From the NCBI RefSeq assembly GCF_034702125.1, contig NC_085876.1, positions 29,615,579 to 29,679,578 of the forward strand: a DNA stretch of 64,000 nt, in the 5' to 3' direction. Below are positions 22,844 through 35,376 of this stretch, one piece after another (position 1 is the first letter of the stretch; each line of letters opens with the position of its first letter). The notes under the pieces were generated by a model. That model did not search any database. It saw only the letters and a list, made by a program, of their open reading frames with translations, and had not been told where the DNA came from. The stretch is from Engraulis encrasicolus (lineage: Eukaryota; Chordata; Actinopteri; Clupeiformes; Engraulidae). Made by a program: the position numbers and the translations under genes.

Positions 22844-24977
22844 GTATGAATGCTATTTTCAAGAATACATGTCTCTCGTTGTAACTCAGTCACTGTGTCC
22901 AGGACGGTGCATGAGTTGCCAAGTGTTTTTGTGCTCGTCGCCGCCTACAACAGCACCATACCAAAGCCGTCCCGTAAACAGCTGACGCGAGAGGGTCCTC
23001 TCTTCCGTGTCCCACTCCCTACGGCTACAGTGTAGTAATCACGACATGCCCCTGGATGACAGCTCCCTGGATGGGCTAGCTACGGCTAGCTCTAATCTTC
23101 TTTGTCAAACGTGCGGGTGGGATGGCATGCCAAAGGCTTTTGGGGTTGCTACAGGGATGGGCATTGGACAGCAGTCAGTGCGGTGTGAAGTTCAGTTTGG
23201 AAACTTAGCCCAGTGTCAGACCGTGAGGTTAATTTATAATGTTTATTTGTTTGGCCCATGTAAAGCTGAGAGTGCAGGCAGCTTGTTCTACGGGACTGGA
23301 TTTTCAAGTCATGCCCTTCCCCGACCTCCTGGAACGCTGTCATTGCATGTTCACCACCACAGAGATTTGCTTTCATTTGTGTCATTGAGATTCATATGCT
23401 CATGCATGTGTGCATTATGCATAGCCTATGTTTTTATCCTCCTACCAATGCAAAAATGGAGACATTATTCATGCTCTGCTGTAACAGTAGGCAAAGATAA
23501 TTCAGCTCTTCTTTGACTGGCTGTTTTGGCCTAGTTCCACTGTACAGTTTTACAGTGATATATTATCTGCCTGGTGCCTCGTTAGAGCATTTTCCATCTA
23601 CATTTAGAAAGCTAAAAAAGAATGTGCCAACACCAACTTCCTACAACCAAAAATAGTCTGTGCACTGTGACATAGGCACTGCCTATTAATACGGGGTGTT
23701 GCGAGAGCATGAGCAGAGAGAGAAAGGGCCTATAGTGTGTTATGAGATAAAGTAGAGATATGTTATGCCAGAGAGACAGAATGGCAGTTGGGGCATAACG
23801 CATGCCAATGCCATACACCGCTGTACTATGTGTTGAATGTGTTTAGTCTACATGACGGTGTAAAGAAGTGACCCGCAGGTCGGCTGGCGTTGTAATTGTG
23901 TGGGCTAATCTCCCTGAGAAGCAGCTTAAGATGGGCATGACTTGGCAGAATGAAGATTTGGGCCGGGGGATGCATACACACACAAACACACACACACACA
24001 CACACAGTATGTCATCCGGTCTAATGCCATTATGGAAATTATGCCTGTTTTCACTTTCTTTGATGGATGGGCAAAAAGAGCAAGGTCAACTGCTGACTTT
24101 TTAAATTGCCTAAGACCTACTTTGCAGTCTTGTTGATGCATCCCTTACGTCCAGGGCTGGATTATCCATAAGGGCCAGCGGTATAGTGTCCAGGGGCACT
24201 AACCATTTTTGACACCAAAAGACACAAACTTCACAAATACTGTTTATAAAGGGGACCAGTGAGATATAAGACTTAGTGCCCGAGGGCACCACATTGTCTT
24301 GATAGCGTCCTGCGTAGGCCTATGTCAAATTAGCCTACATGTGCTGTATGTCCTCACTCCAGATCTCTTGACCAAGTGACCTGATTGTCTGGAACACAGA
24401 ACCCCATGGAATTACAGTTCAGTGTTCTAAAGCATAAGGCACACATCTCACCAGGATTTGGAGTCATTTTGGCCATGGCGTGTTTTACTTATAGATTGTT
24501 TAATTGTGATTTAGGATAGAGATTCAACAGCAGGTGTACTTACGGCAAAACTTAAAGCTATGTAGCAGGAACTCTCAACTCATGTGTTTGAGAAAAGAAT
24601 AGACTGTATGTGTCAGCAAAACCGGTATTCATACACAAGCACTGCATACATTTTGTCCCTGTTTAAAACTGCAAAGATGCACTTCAGTCGCTAAACGGGA
24701 CAGTGGAGCTCAAGTGAAGATGTGACACCTACAGTAGAGTATCCTCATGGAGAAATGATATATGAGGAACAAAGGAAATAAGGAAAAAGTGGATAAAAAG
24801 TTAATTGTGAAAGTATAACAAGCAATAATAAAGTAACAAAATATCAGGTACGACGGAACATCATATGTGTTAAACACATTTAGGTGAGGTGATCCTGCGC
24901 TAGTTCGCCACTTGAGGATTGAACCCGCCACCTTCCAGTCAACGCTCAAGTTAGGGCTTGGGAGGCTCAGCACGATA

Positions 24978-25200
24978 TCAGAGAGAGTAGAGAGAGAGAG
25001 GTTCCATTGGCCCATTGTTTCCGGGTTCTATTATTGCAGGGGGGGGGATCCCCCTTTAGGCAGACCTAAGGACTGTTCTATTCAATGCTAGGAGTATTAT
25101 GACACGTCCCTTTAGGCAGACAGGAACCTGGTCACGTTAGGTGCCCATAGAAACCTATTACATTGGCATATCTCTATATACTTAAAGAATCTCTGAAGAT
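24978..25200 (+). repeat. Dispersed repeat, about 220 bp (copy 1)
   Basis: Starts AGAGAGAGTAGAGAG and ends TATACTTAAAGAATCTCTG. An inverted copy is at 39737-39965, sharing TTCTATTCAATGCTAGGAG, CTTTAGGCAGAC and CATAGAAACCTATTACATTG. A short end-piece also occurs near 62005-62030. The family is not known to me. Confidence 0.7.
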
Positions 25201-25611
25201 ACTGCTAAGCTAAAGGTCCAGACCGAGCACTTAGGGAGGTTTACTAACATTCTACGCCAAACTCTGGTAGTTGCTATCCGTAACACGAACACGTCAGCCA
25301 CCTCAGAATATTCCACAGTATTACAATAAAAGATGAACTCAATTCCTCATTTAAACCTTGAGGTTCTAAAGTAGCCAACGTATCCAAAATGCCTCTCTGC
25401 ATAGGAGTTTTCTTATAATGTCACCACCCCTTGGAGGGAGTGGGTTTTTTTGAAAATTGAAAATTGCCTCAGCTTGAGAAAGATTGAAACCCACTGGCAT
25501 AATTATTAGAGTTGGTCTGGATTGTCTTAGTCTTGAAGCAACACCTTTACTTGCGTACCAGTAGAACTAGATAGAATATGTGTGGTCTCTCAACCCCAAT
25601 ATAACTTAACT

Positions 25612-25722
25612 CTAACCTAACCCTGCATTTCTCCAGTGACGGTAACTGATGCCCTGTACCTAAAATAAGTCGCTTTGGATGAAAGTGCACTGCCAGGTCA
25701 GTGTAATGTAATGTGATGTAAA
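25612..25722 (+). repeat. SINE family A, 3' part
   Basis: AAGTCGCTTTGGATGAAAG followed by GTGTAATGTAATG, the 3' end of the TAATG-tailed SINE. Confidence 0.6.
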
Positions 25723-26096
25723 AAAGGCACTGCAGCCTTGTAACTAGTGTTACAAAACCCCAAACACCCTCCACCCCTCGGATCAATGGCCCAATTCTGT
25801 CCTCTGTGAAGTGAGTTTAATGATTATGAGTCTATTTATTGGAATGCATTTGGTCAATAGATAACATCACAGATGTCTTGGAATTTCAACCTTGCATGAC
25901 CTCACACCACCTTTAAAAAAATAGAATAACTTGGACTTTATTGTCATGCCAGCATGAAAATTCTCTTTAGTCTCATTAGAGTTCAGCTGTCATAGTGATT
26001 TGGAAATACATGAAAACATTTAATCTATACAACATATGTAACATCTCAATTAATATGCATTTATCCGTTTTTTTTCCTTTAAAAAAAATTATTTTC

Positions 26097-26263
26097 TTTG
26101 GTCGTTTTGACCTTTATTTATGACAGGACAGTGAAGGTGGTGACAGGAAGTGAGTGGGGGGAGAGACATGGGGAAGGGCCGGCAAAGGACCCGGGATGGG
26201 AATCAAACCTGGGTCGGCCACATGGCAGACAAGTGCCCTACCGGTTGGCCACGGCAGGGCCTA
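26097..26263 (-). repeat. tRNA-derived SINE, family C
   Basis: Minus strand: a tRNA-like head GGCCCTGCCGTGGCCAACCG (box A region) and GGGCACTTGTC. A box B CCAGGTTTGATTCCC follows, and then the GTCCTTTGCCGGCCCTTCCCC body. Other copies are at 45815-45932 (minus) and 55568-55695 (plus). Confidence 0.7.
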
Positions 26264-27056
26264 TCATCAGTTTTTTTTCATCTAATGATATTGCCACGTA
26301 GGGCTACTTTACAGCATATCTTGATGGCCCTCTTGAGTCCTGAAAGCAAAGAGTTGAGAGCATCCACTTCCCCACCAAGGTGGCAGCAGAGATTCACAGA
26401 TGATTTGAGTTCATGGGGCTCAGAGTAAACAATTGACCACAGTAGAATAGAGATCAAGCTCAGAGTAATCCATAAGGCTTTGATGGCACGCACATGAATG
26501 GCAAACATGTTACAGTGAAGCGAAACTGTTGTTACGTGAATATCCAACTTTCAATTGCTCACACCTTCAATTGCTCACACCTCTTGAGTATGGGGGCACT
26601 ATAGCCTCCTCAAAATTTCAGGGATTTCAGTATACCCGCTTAAAATTGATTGATTAATTATTTAGAATAGCACAGTATCCCCACCTCAAAATATAGGCTA
26701 ACAGATAATCTTATGTCATTTAAAAAAATAGTGAAGGGTGGGTGGCAATGAGAGCAAGGCAGGCACCCCACAGTGCTCCAGAAAAAATCAGGCCCTTTAT
26801 GAGAGAAATGTTCTCCCATCCTGTCACTGGAAACTAAATATCTGCTGTGGGCATGAGTGCGTGTGTATTGTGCTTACATTATATATATAAAAAAAAAGGG
26901 CCCGGCCCGGCCCTTTATTGGGAGGAATTTTGATAAACTGGCCCTCGGGGACTTTTAATTGAGTACCCCTGCTATAGTGCATATACAGTACCTGCATTCT
27001 ACGTAGACTAACTTAGACCACTGCTCGTATGCCTACAGATAGGGGCATCAAAGAAA

Positions 27057-27071
27057 AGGGGGGGGGGGGGC
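27057..27071. repeat. Poly(G) run
   Basis: About 14 consecutive G (27058-27070 region) in akap9 intron 1. Confidence 0.7.
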
Positions 27072-27277
27072 GCACCTTGCATCAATTTTTTTCTTTATTT
27101 TTGTGCACAACAGTTATCAAGTTATCAAGAAACCTGAGTGAAGCCTGCTACCTACTTGATACAGATAGGGGCATGCCATCACTATATTGCCACCTTGTAC
27201 TTGTATCCTGTCTGGTATACTGACAGTAGAGCACGGAGCAGATGAAGAGTTCTCAGGAAAATGGTGGTACTGTAGAC

Positions 27278-27455
27278 GAGGGGTTCCCAAACTTTACCAT
27301 GACAAGGCCCCCCATACACTGGTAAATTCCAGCCAAGTCGTGACACACTTGTTTTTCCAGCGCATCCCCTTTCACAACCATGGTCTATGTCTGTGTCAGT
27401 ACCCCACTGGGATATATTAATAACGATAAATGATCCCCACTTTGAAAGCCACTGC
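27278..27455. repeat. hAT-like fragment (AGGGGTTCCCAAACTTT terminus)
   Basis: AGGGGTTCCCAAACTTTACC followed by AAGGCCCCCCATAC is the typical start of fish hAT-type MITEs. The right side near 27435-27455 (CCCACTTTGAAAGCCACTGCTG) is the matching diverged end. Boundaries are approximate. Confidence 0.45.
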
Positions 27456-27456
27456 T

Positions 27457-27708
27457 GGTGGGGACAAAAGTAAAAAGTTGTTTAAAAAAACAAAAAAAAC
27501 CCCAAAAAAACACATCCCAAACTTTTCCTCGAAATCACACTGAGTGATACAGGCTGTGCTTGAAAATGCTTCAGACCAAGATGACTGGCCAGAGGGAAGC
27601 ATTTTCAAGCACAGCCTGTATCACTCAGTGTGATTTCGAGGAAAAGTTTGGGATGTGTTTTTATTTTTTTCAACGAATTCTGTTTTTTACATTAGTCCCC
27701 ACCAAATA
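27457..27708. mobile_element. Foldback element with perfect 66-bp arms
   Basis: Positions 27506-27571 are repeated without a single mismatch, inverted, at 27597-27662, around a 25-bp spacer. The flanks continue the symmetry imperfectly out to GGTGGGGAC (27465) and GTCCCCACC (27706). No ORF is present. Arm identity implies a recent origin or gene-conversion-like correction. Confidence 0.8.
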
Positions 27709-28196
27709 GAAATGCAAGCTGAGATTAATTCACACACACTGTCCTAGTTGTGAAACTACTCCACAACATTAGTTTCTCTCGCTGTTATGAAACAACTTTG
27801 AGAACATTTCACAACTATCTTTTTTATGATTGGCCCCATTTTCTACTTAAATGTCAAACACGAAAACCTTGGTGACCCTTTTTGTTGGCATGACATTCAG
27901 AGAGTGGCTAATAGGGTGGCCTTGTGCTCCACTGAAGAACTCTCTCACTCTCACTCTATTTATCTGGATCTCTCCGTTATTCTCCTCTCACTCTCTTTCT
28001 CACATATCTCCCTCTATCTATCACTTTCTTTTCACAGTTTCTTTCTCTACCTCCCTCTCTCTTTCCAACTCTTTTCAGTTGTTCTTCTGTGCCTTCGTTC
28101 TTGCAACACTGGTTGCTATGACTACACAATTTTTTTTCTTCCATTGTTAACTTACCCCAACAGGCCTCACTCTCCTACTGAAACAAACTCTCATCT

Positions 28197-28305
<109 letters not shown>

Positions 28306-28455
28306 GTGCTGTATCATATCAGAGGAGAGCCCCCACCATCACACATGAAAGAGGGGTTTGAAGAAGTATGTCTTCTTCACTTGCCAAAGGCTCTGCCATT
28401 CCAGCTTTCCCCCCCATTTCCCCTGTCGGTTTTTGCCTTTTAAAGTGTATGTCTC

Positions 28456-28704
28456 ACTGTGTGTGTAGGTGTGTGTGTGTAGGTGTGTGTGTGTATGTGT
28501 GTTTAGAATTAATGTCTCAACAGTGTGTTTGTGTGTGTTTACATTGTCTGTCTGTGTGTGTGTGTTTAGTGTTGATGTCTCCGTGTGTGTTGATGTGTGG
28601 AGGGCCTTTTCTCTTGGCCGTGATCTCGTATGTGTACATCATGGGTTTGCCAACTGTTGATGCTCTCAGTCTCAGCAGCTGCTGAGGAGTGTGTGTGCGT
28701 GTGT
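28456..28704. repeat. GT-rich low-complexity region
   Basis: Interrupted GT tracts ending directly at the left target duplication (GTGT) of the outer transposon copy. Confidence 0.85.
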
Positions 28705-31700
28705 GGGTGATTCTCACGAAGCTAAAAAAAACAATGGCAATGACTTTTTAATGGTTAAATATGACAGGGATTCTTTTGATAATATACATGACTGTAGAGC
28801 GAGACGTGTACTTTCTGGCACACTAGTTAATTTTTACAAATATTATTTTTATTTTCCACTTTTTATGCATTTTATAGGCAAATTCTCATTACCGAAATGT
28901 GTCCCGACCAAAATTTCTGGTCTTTAAATTAGGGTAAAACATAATAAAAAAATTTAAAATACATAAATGACACTACAAGAGCATTAGTCTATGTCCGAAG
29001 TTTCATTAAGTGTTCCTTGTTGGCAATTTAAATAATGAACACTAATGAATATTTCAAGAAAAGATCGTGTCCCCAAGTTTTTCTTCTCATTACCGCAATA
29101 TATTTCAGAACTACAATTAAAAGCCATCAGAATTTCAATATGAGCTGAAACTACCTCCAATTCATCTGTACTAACAGGAGATTCAAGATTGCTACATGAT
29201 TAGTCAGCCTTATTGTTTGTGCCTGTAAAATGTCACAATTTGTCTCAAAAATATGCAAATACGACAAAAGTGGTTCTCATTACCGAAATCAGTCAATATT
29301 TCGAAATGAAAAAGATTTTTTCATTTTAAACTTGCTTGGTAATAGGGTATTCCTTTTCAGAATTCAACAATGGTCATGAATTAGCTATGTCATAATTACT
29401 CAAGTTACAGTTAGCATTATTGTGCTGAGCCATCTCATTACCGCAATACACATTCTCATTACCGCAATGTTTTAAGTACCTTTCGGTAATGAGGATTGTC
29501 AATTTCGGTAATGAGACTCTATGGTGATTTACATTTAGAATATATTTTCATGACATATATGTATTTCGCTTTTTATTTATGTACATTTTTAAACATGCAA
29601 CTGCAACCTTAAATAGAAATTATATTTTTGCAGTATAAATATTGTCACTATGTCACTTAATTATAATTAAAGCACTTGATGGAAGTGTTAAGTGAAATTG
29701 CATCCATTTCAGGTTAAAATATGCAATTGAATCGATATTCGATATACAATATTGTAAGTAAACAAAGCAAAAGTAAATGCCTAACATATGCAATATTGTT
29801 CCTTTAACTAATGGGGGTTGTCTGTAAAAGTGATCATCTCCATATACATTACATAGGCTAAATTCAGTGGTCATATAGGTGTTGTTCATAGACCATTTTT
29901 CTGTTCTCATCCTTTCTGGCTAATGTTGTGGTAACATTTACATTTTGTCCCACCCTTGGAAGAACAATAACTTAATCGACTATGGGCCAGAAACCCTGTT
30001 GTGAGAGTTCATTGAGAGTAGCTAGTCACAACTTAATTCTTGCTCACATGCCAACCCATGAATCAATATTCTGGCTGTTTCCACCCTCGAAATGTGGTCT
30101 TTTGATGCAAAAAATGATCAAATTGCCTAGTGATGTCACCCAATGCAAAGGCAATTGCAAACAACGAAGCCAGCACTCGCAGTGAAGTTGTCAGATTGCG
30201 TAGATGGCAAAAAGGGAAAAAGTTGGGAGACAAAATCGACTCACTTCAAGTCTATGGGTGATTCTCACGAAGCTAAAAAAAACAATGGCAATGAGGTTTT
30301 AATGGTGAAATATGACAGGGATTTTTTTGATAAAATACATTACTGCAGAGCAAGACGTGTACTTTCTGGCACACTAGTTCATTTTAAAAAATATTATTTT
30401 TATTTTCCACTTTTTATGCATTTTATAGGCAAATTCTCATTACCGAAATGTGTCCTGACCAAAATTTCTGGTCTTTGAATTAGGGTAAAACATAATAAAA
30501 ATGTTAAAAATACGTAAATGACACTACAAGAGCGTTGGTCTATGTCCGAAGTTTCATTAAGTGTTCCTTGTTGGCAATTTAAATAATGAACACTAATGAG
30601 TATTTCAAGAAAAGATCGTGTCCCCAAGTTTTTCTTCTCATTACCGCAATATATTTCAGAACTACAATTAAAAGCCATCAGAATTTCAATATGAGCTGAA
30701 ACTACCTACAATTCATCTGTACTAACAGGAGATTCAAGATGGCTACATGATAAGTCAGCCTTAATGTTTGTGCCTGTAAAATGTCACAATGTGTCTCAAA
30801 AATATGCAAATACGACAAAAGTGGTTCTCATTACCGAAATTAGTCAATATTTCAAAATGAAAAAGATTTTTTCAATTTAAACTTGCTTGGTAATAGGGTA
30901 TTCCTTTTCAGAATTCAACAATGGTCATGAAATAGCTATGTCATAATTACTCAAGTTACAGTTAGCCTTATTGTGCTGAGCCATCTCATTACCGCAATAC
31001 ACATTCTCATTACCGCAATGTTTTAAGTACCTTTCGGTAATGAGGATTGTCAATTTCGGTAATGAGACTCTATGGTGATTTACATTTAGAATATATTTTC
31101 TTGACATATATGTATTTCGCTTTTTATTTATTTACATTTTTAAACATGCAACTGCAACCTTAAATACAAATTATATTTTTGCAGTAAAAATATTGTCACT
31201 ATGTCACTTAATTATAGTTGAAGCACTTAATGAAAGTGTTAAGTGAAATTGCCTCAGTTTCAGGTTGAAATATCCAATTATATTGATTCGGTATTCGATA
31301 TATACGATATTGTAAGTAAACAAAGCAAAAGTAAATGCCTAACATATGCAATAGCTCCTTCATCTAATGGGGGTTGTCTGTAAAAGTGATCATCTCCCTA
31401 TACATTACATAGGCTAAATTGAGTGGTCATACAGATTTTGTTCATAGACCATTTTTCAGTTCTCATCCTTTCTGGCTAATGTTGTGGTGACATTTACATT
31501 TTGTCCCACCCTTGGAAGAACAATAATCGACTATGGGCCAGAAACCCTGTTGTGAGAGTTCATTGAGAGTAGCAAGGCACTACTTAATTCTTGCTCATAT
31601 GCCAACCCATGAATCAATATTCTGGCTGGTTCCACCCTCGAAATGTCGTCTTTTGATGCAAAAAAATAATCAAACTGCCTAGCGATGTCACCCAATGCAA

Positions 31701-32094
31701 AGGCAATTGTTAACAACGAAGCCAGCACGAAGCAGGCTTGGTATTTGAAATAGCAGTGAATAGGCCTTTTTAGCGAATTCAGTGAGAAGTAGTTTTTGAA
31801 TATTTCAATCAAAACTAGTTTGAAGAATCATTTGGAGGAATGCTCTAGTTGCCTTTACACTTTCCCAAATGAGAAACTCCTCATGCATGTTGTTTGCAGC
31901 CTTTAGCAAGGTTTCATCCCCCATACTCCGATCCTTTAGCCATGCTCAAACACCCATGTACCCATCTTTTAGTCATGCTGTGGGTTCTTGATGTCCTGGG
32001 TAAGTGGAAAGGCAACTGGATCAAAACAGCCTCAAAATGCACTTCGCACTGATTTAACTTAAAATGCCCATTCACAGCAATTCAATATTCCAAG

Positions 32095-32488
32095 TAGGGG
32101 ACGACTGATACAGGTTTTTTTAATGGCTGATGCGATACCGATTTTTTTTTTCCCATCACCCTTGGCCGATACCCGATTTCTGATACCCGATATTTGGCGC
32201 CGATATGGGTTAAAAAAAAGGTTAAAAAATTACCAATATTCCAGGTCTCAAGTTAAAAAGAAACATTCCTTTAACATTATCAAATTGAGCTAGAACTTGT
32301 AACTTTTAAACACCCACTCTAACAATCAAGTAATAAAAAAATAAAGCGTCTTGGTGCTTTTAAAAAAACCTGAATGACATAAAATAATAAATACTGCGTA
32401 TCGGCCAAAACCACACGCTTATCGGCCGATACGATACACTTCAAATATGCAAATATCGGCCCAATATAAGTATATCGGTATATTCTTA
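32095..32488. mobile_element. hAT-like non-autonomous insertion
   Basis: 394 bp flanked by the 8-bp duplication ATTCCAAG (32087-32094 and 32489-32496). The uninterrupted site is present in the outer copy near 37540. It is rich in inverted GGCCGATACCGATAT-type motifs. An 8-bp duplication fits hAT. Confidence 0.75.
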
Positions 32489-32702
32489 ATTCCAAGTCTA
32501 TTGTGCCACCCTTTGACAAGCATCAAACATGCTAGAAAATGACCAGGAAGTTAAGGAAGTGCAAAGGAACAATACTGCAAGAGAAGAGCAGGATTTTGCA
32601 ACGTTTTAATTTTGTGTTTCATGCACCCTATACTAATTATGGGCATGTCTGATATTGTCCTGAAAACCAACTTTTTTTTCTTTTTCAAAAATGTGAGTGA
32701 AG

Positions 32703-32972
32703 TGAAAGCCCACTTGGGATACTACAACTCCCATTGCCATTGTGATCCAGCACTCCACAGCACACATGAACACTGCACACAACAGAATGGCATTTATGCC
32801 TCATCCGCATTTATGCCTCATCCCCAATAGCGCCCGAACGGGAGCAGTACCATGCTCAGGGTACCTCAGTCATGGAGGAGGATGGGGGAGATCACTGGTT
32901 AATTCCTCCCTCCACCAACCTGGCGGGTCGGGAATCGGGAGTCTGATGCCCTAACCCATGACTGCCATTGAT
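32703..32972 (-). repeat. tRNA-derived SINE, family B
   Basis: In minus orientation: the head near GTCATGGGTTAGGGCATCAG, then the GGCGGGTTGGTGG block, and the 3' conserved tail with CAATGGCAATGGGAGTTGTAG and GGGCTTTCACTTCACT. The orthologous position in the outer copy (37738-37994) also has it, so it predates the element's duplication. Confidence 0.7.
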
Positions 32973-32994
32973 GTGCAATATGCAACTAGCAGTC

Positions 32995-33312
32995 ATGGGT
33001 GAGCGGTTAGGGCGTCAGACTTGCATCCCAGAGGTTACCGGTTCGACTCCCGACCCGCCAGGTTGGTGGGGGGAGTATTCAACCAGTGCTCTCCCCCATC
33101 CTCCTCCATGACTGAGGTACCCTGAGCATGGTACCGTCCCACCGCACTGCTCCCCATGGGGCGCCACTGAGGGCTGCCCCCTTGCACGGGTGAGGCATAA
33201 ATGCAATTTCGTTGTGTGCAGTGTGCAGTGTTCACTTGTGTGCTGTGGAGTGCTGTGTCACAATGACAATGGGAGTTGGAGTTTCCCAATGGGCTTTCTT
33301 TCACTAAAGCAG
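32995..33312 (+). repeat. tRNA-derived SINE, family B (complete)
   Basis: Box A-like GGGTGAGCGGTTAGGGCGTC and box B GGTTCGACTCCCGACCCG form a tRNA-like head. The body GAGGTACCCTGAGCATGG and a tail CAATGACAATGGGAGTTGG ending at GGGCTTTCTTTCAC follow. It is absent from the outer copy, so it is a later insertion. Another copy is at 49915-50140 (minus). Confidence 0.8.
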
Positions 33313-33819
33313 TTAGTGGTGTTCAGTGATATTTCATAACACATAACGTTCATAGTGAATTTCGGCTTTGGTCCGGACGGTATTATGGGGATACTGTACC
33401 GAAAATGTACCGACCAGTGACCCTAAAACCAAGGTGTACCGAACCCGCATACCATACAAGCTACTTTAGTCATCTCCTGTTCCTTCTACTACCTACTTCC
33501 TAGTTGCCGGCGCGCGCCCAGTCAGAAAAAAAGGTCAGTGTACGACCTCGCACTGCAACATGATTTTCCTTCTCATGACAGATTTAGATTTCTAGTCCAC
33601 TATAGATAGTTGGCTGGAGAGATCAGTGGTGAGTTGTGATGTCATATTCAGGGTGGGGATGAGTAGTGGGATGTATGCACTTCATTGGGGTCATCCGGTG
33701 GCTACCCTCCGGTGTTTTGATGTTGGACTAACTATAACTTCAGAGTGCACCCCTTGGCCTTCACCCCTTATACTGTGATGTTATGGTGCCCAGGAGGGGC
33801 CTCGCCTCTTCACCTACTG

Positions 33820-34142
33820 CAGGGGTGGGGAACCTTTTTCATTCGAGGGGCCTCTTCAAATTCATCTGAGGACCGTAAAAGTTCTCAGAGAGCCGTATTA
33901 AGAACACAAACCAGGATTTCCCCCTGCACTTTAGGCCTTTGAAGGCAGCCACCTTTAAAACAGACCCCACCTTCTCTAGTTCCCCTGAATATAACTTAGT
34001 TGTATTGCAAATGTATTTTCTAAGATTCCTTTACATATGTCATATTTCACATGAAGCTGCATAACATTAAATTTATATTGGGGGCCTGATTGAACAGCCT
34101 CAAGGGCCACAAATGGTCCTTGAGACAGGTTCCCCACCCCTG
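33820..34142. mobile_element. hAT-type MITE (inner copy)
   Basis: Starts CAGGGGTGGGGAACCTTTTT and ends AGGTTCCCCACCCCTG, a 16-bp TIR. Flanks ACCTACTG and ACCTATGG are a diverged 8-bp target duplication. Confidence 0.8.
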
Positions 34143-34907
34143 ACCTATGGTCTTTTCTGGTCTTTGGCTGGGTTAAGTCTTGAATCCCAATATCCTTCAG
34201 TAGCTTAATGAATGGTTTTATATAGAATATATTTATCATCTTATTAGGTGTCATTTGATTAGTTCTGCCCTGGAGGCTCTGTCGTTGTGCTAATAATAAT
34301 AACAAATCACATAATTTACCAATATTTGGCTTTAGTTCATTTCATTTCTCCTTATTCTCATTACCGAAAACTTATTCTCATTACCGGAACATATACCTCA
34401 TTACCGAAATGAGCACTTAATTCTAAAAAAAAGAACTAAAGGAAAACTGTATTCATATATATTTTTTATGAACACAGTACCTTTCATGTTTCTTTCACTT
34501 CAGCATATTTCTGGACCGAAATTGTCGGTTTTCACTGATGTATTCTAAAATTAAAGAGGAAAACAAATGATCCTATTCAAGTCAAGTCAAGTCAAGTCAA
34601 GTTTATTGTCAATTTCTTTACATGCACTGGTCATACAAAGAATTTGAAATTGCGTTTCTTGCTCTCCCATGCAGACATAGACTAATCTAGGTAAGGACAT
34701 AGACAGTATGGACGTAGACATTGCTCATACAGACATTTAAAGTGCAAGACTGGACAACAGAAGACTTGTAGAGAACATACATTAAGAGGAGGTATTTTGT
34801 TGTTCTTTTTTCTAAAAGTCCTTTATAGCGTTCTGACATAGTAATAGTAGCATTTGAAGAAATAAATAATTAAAAAAAGGTTTTTATTAAATACACCAGC
34901 AGCAGTA

Positions 34908-34942
34908 TGTGTGTGTGTGTGTTTGTATGTGTTTTGTGTGCG

Positions 34943-34999
<57 letters not shown>

Positions 35000-35042
35000 A
35001 GTGCAGGTAGAAAGTGCGGTGTGCGTCTGTGTGTGTGTACCT

Positions 35043-35083
<41 letters not shown>

Positions 35084-35175
35084 TGAGTATGAGTTGTGTG
35101 TCAGTGTGTGTATGTTTGGGTTTAGTGCAGAAAGTGCAGTGTGCTTGTGTGTGTGTGTGTGTGTACTATGTGCTG

Positions 35176-35266
<91 letters not shown>

Positions 35267-35270
35267 ATGT
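34908..35270. repeat. (GT)n-rich block in LINE 3'UTR
   Basis: Several long GT tracts separated by TTTAGTGCAG-type units repeated three to four times (near 34998, 35123 and 35282), i.e. a compound satellite inside the LINE 3'UTR. Confidence 0.85.
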
Positions 35271-35376
35271 GTATGTTTTGAGTTAGTGCAGGTTGAAAGT
35301 TCAGTCACAGATGTAGTAGTGCAGGTGGAATGTTCAGTCGCAGATATGGTGGTGGGGATGAGGGGGGGGAGCGTTG

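Noticed and set aside
23007..23516. 169-codon plus-strand ORF after akap9 exon 1
   Set aside because: No recognisable domain, ordinary intron-like composition and no splice context.
32995..33075. tRNA gene candidates (also 10450-10515, 26195-26263, 45865-45932)
   Set aside because: Box A and B are present but the sequences are heads of repeated SINEs and do not form full tRNA genes with terminators.
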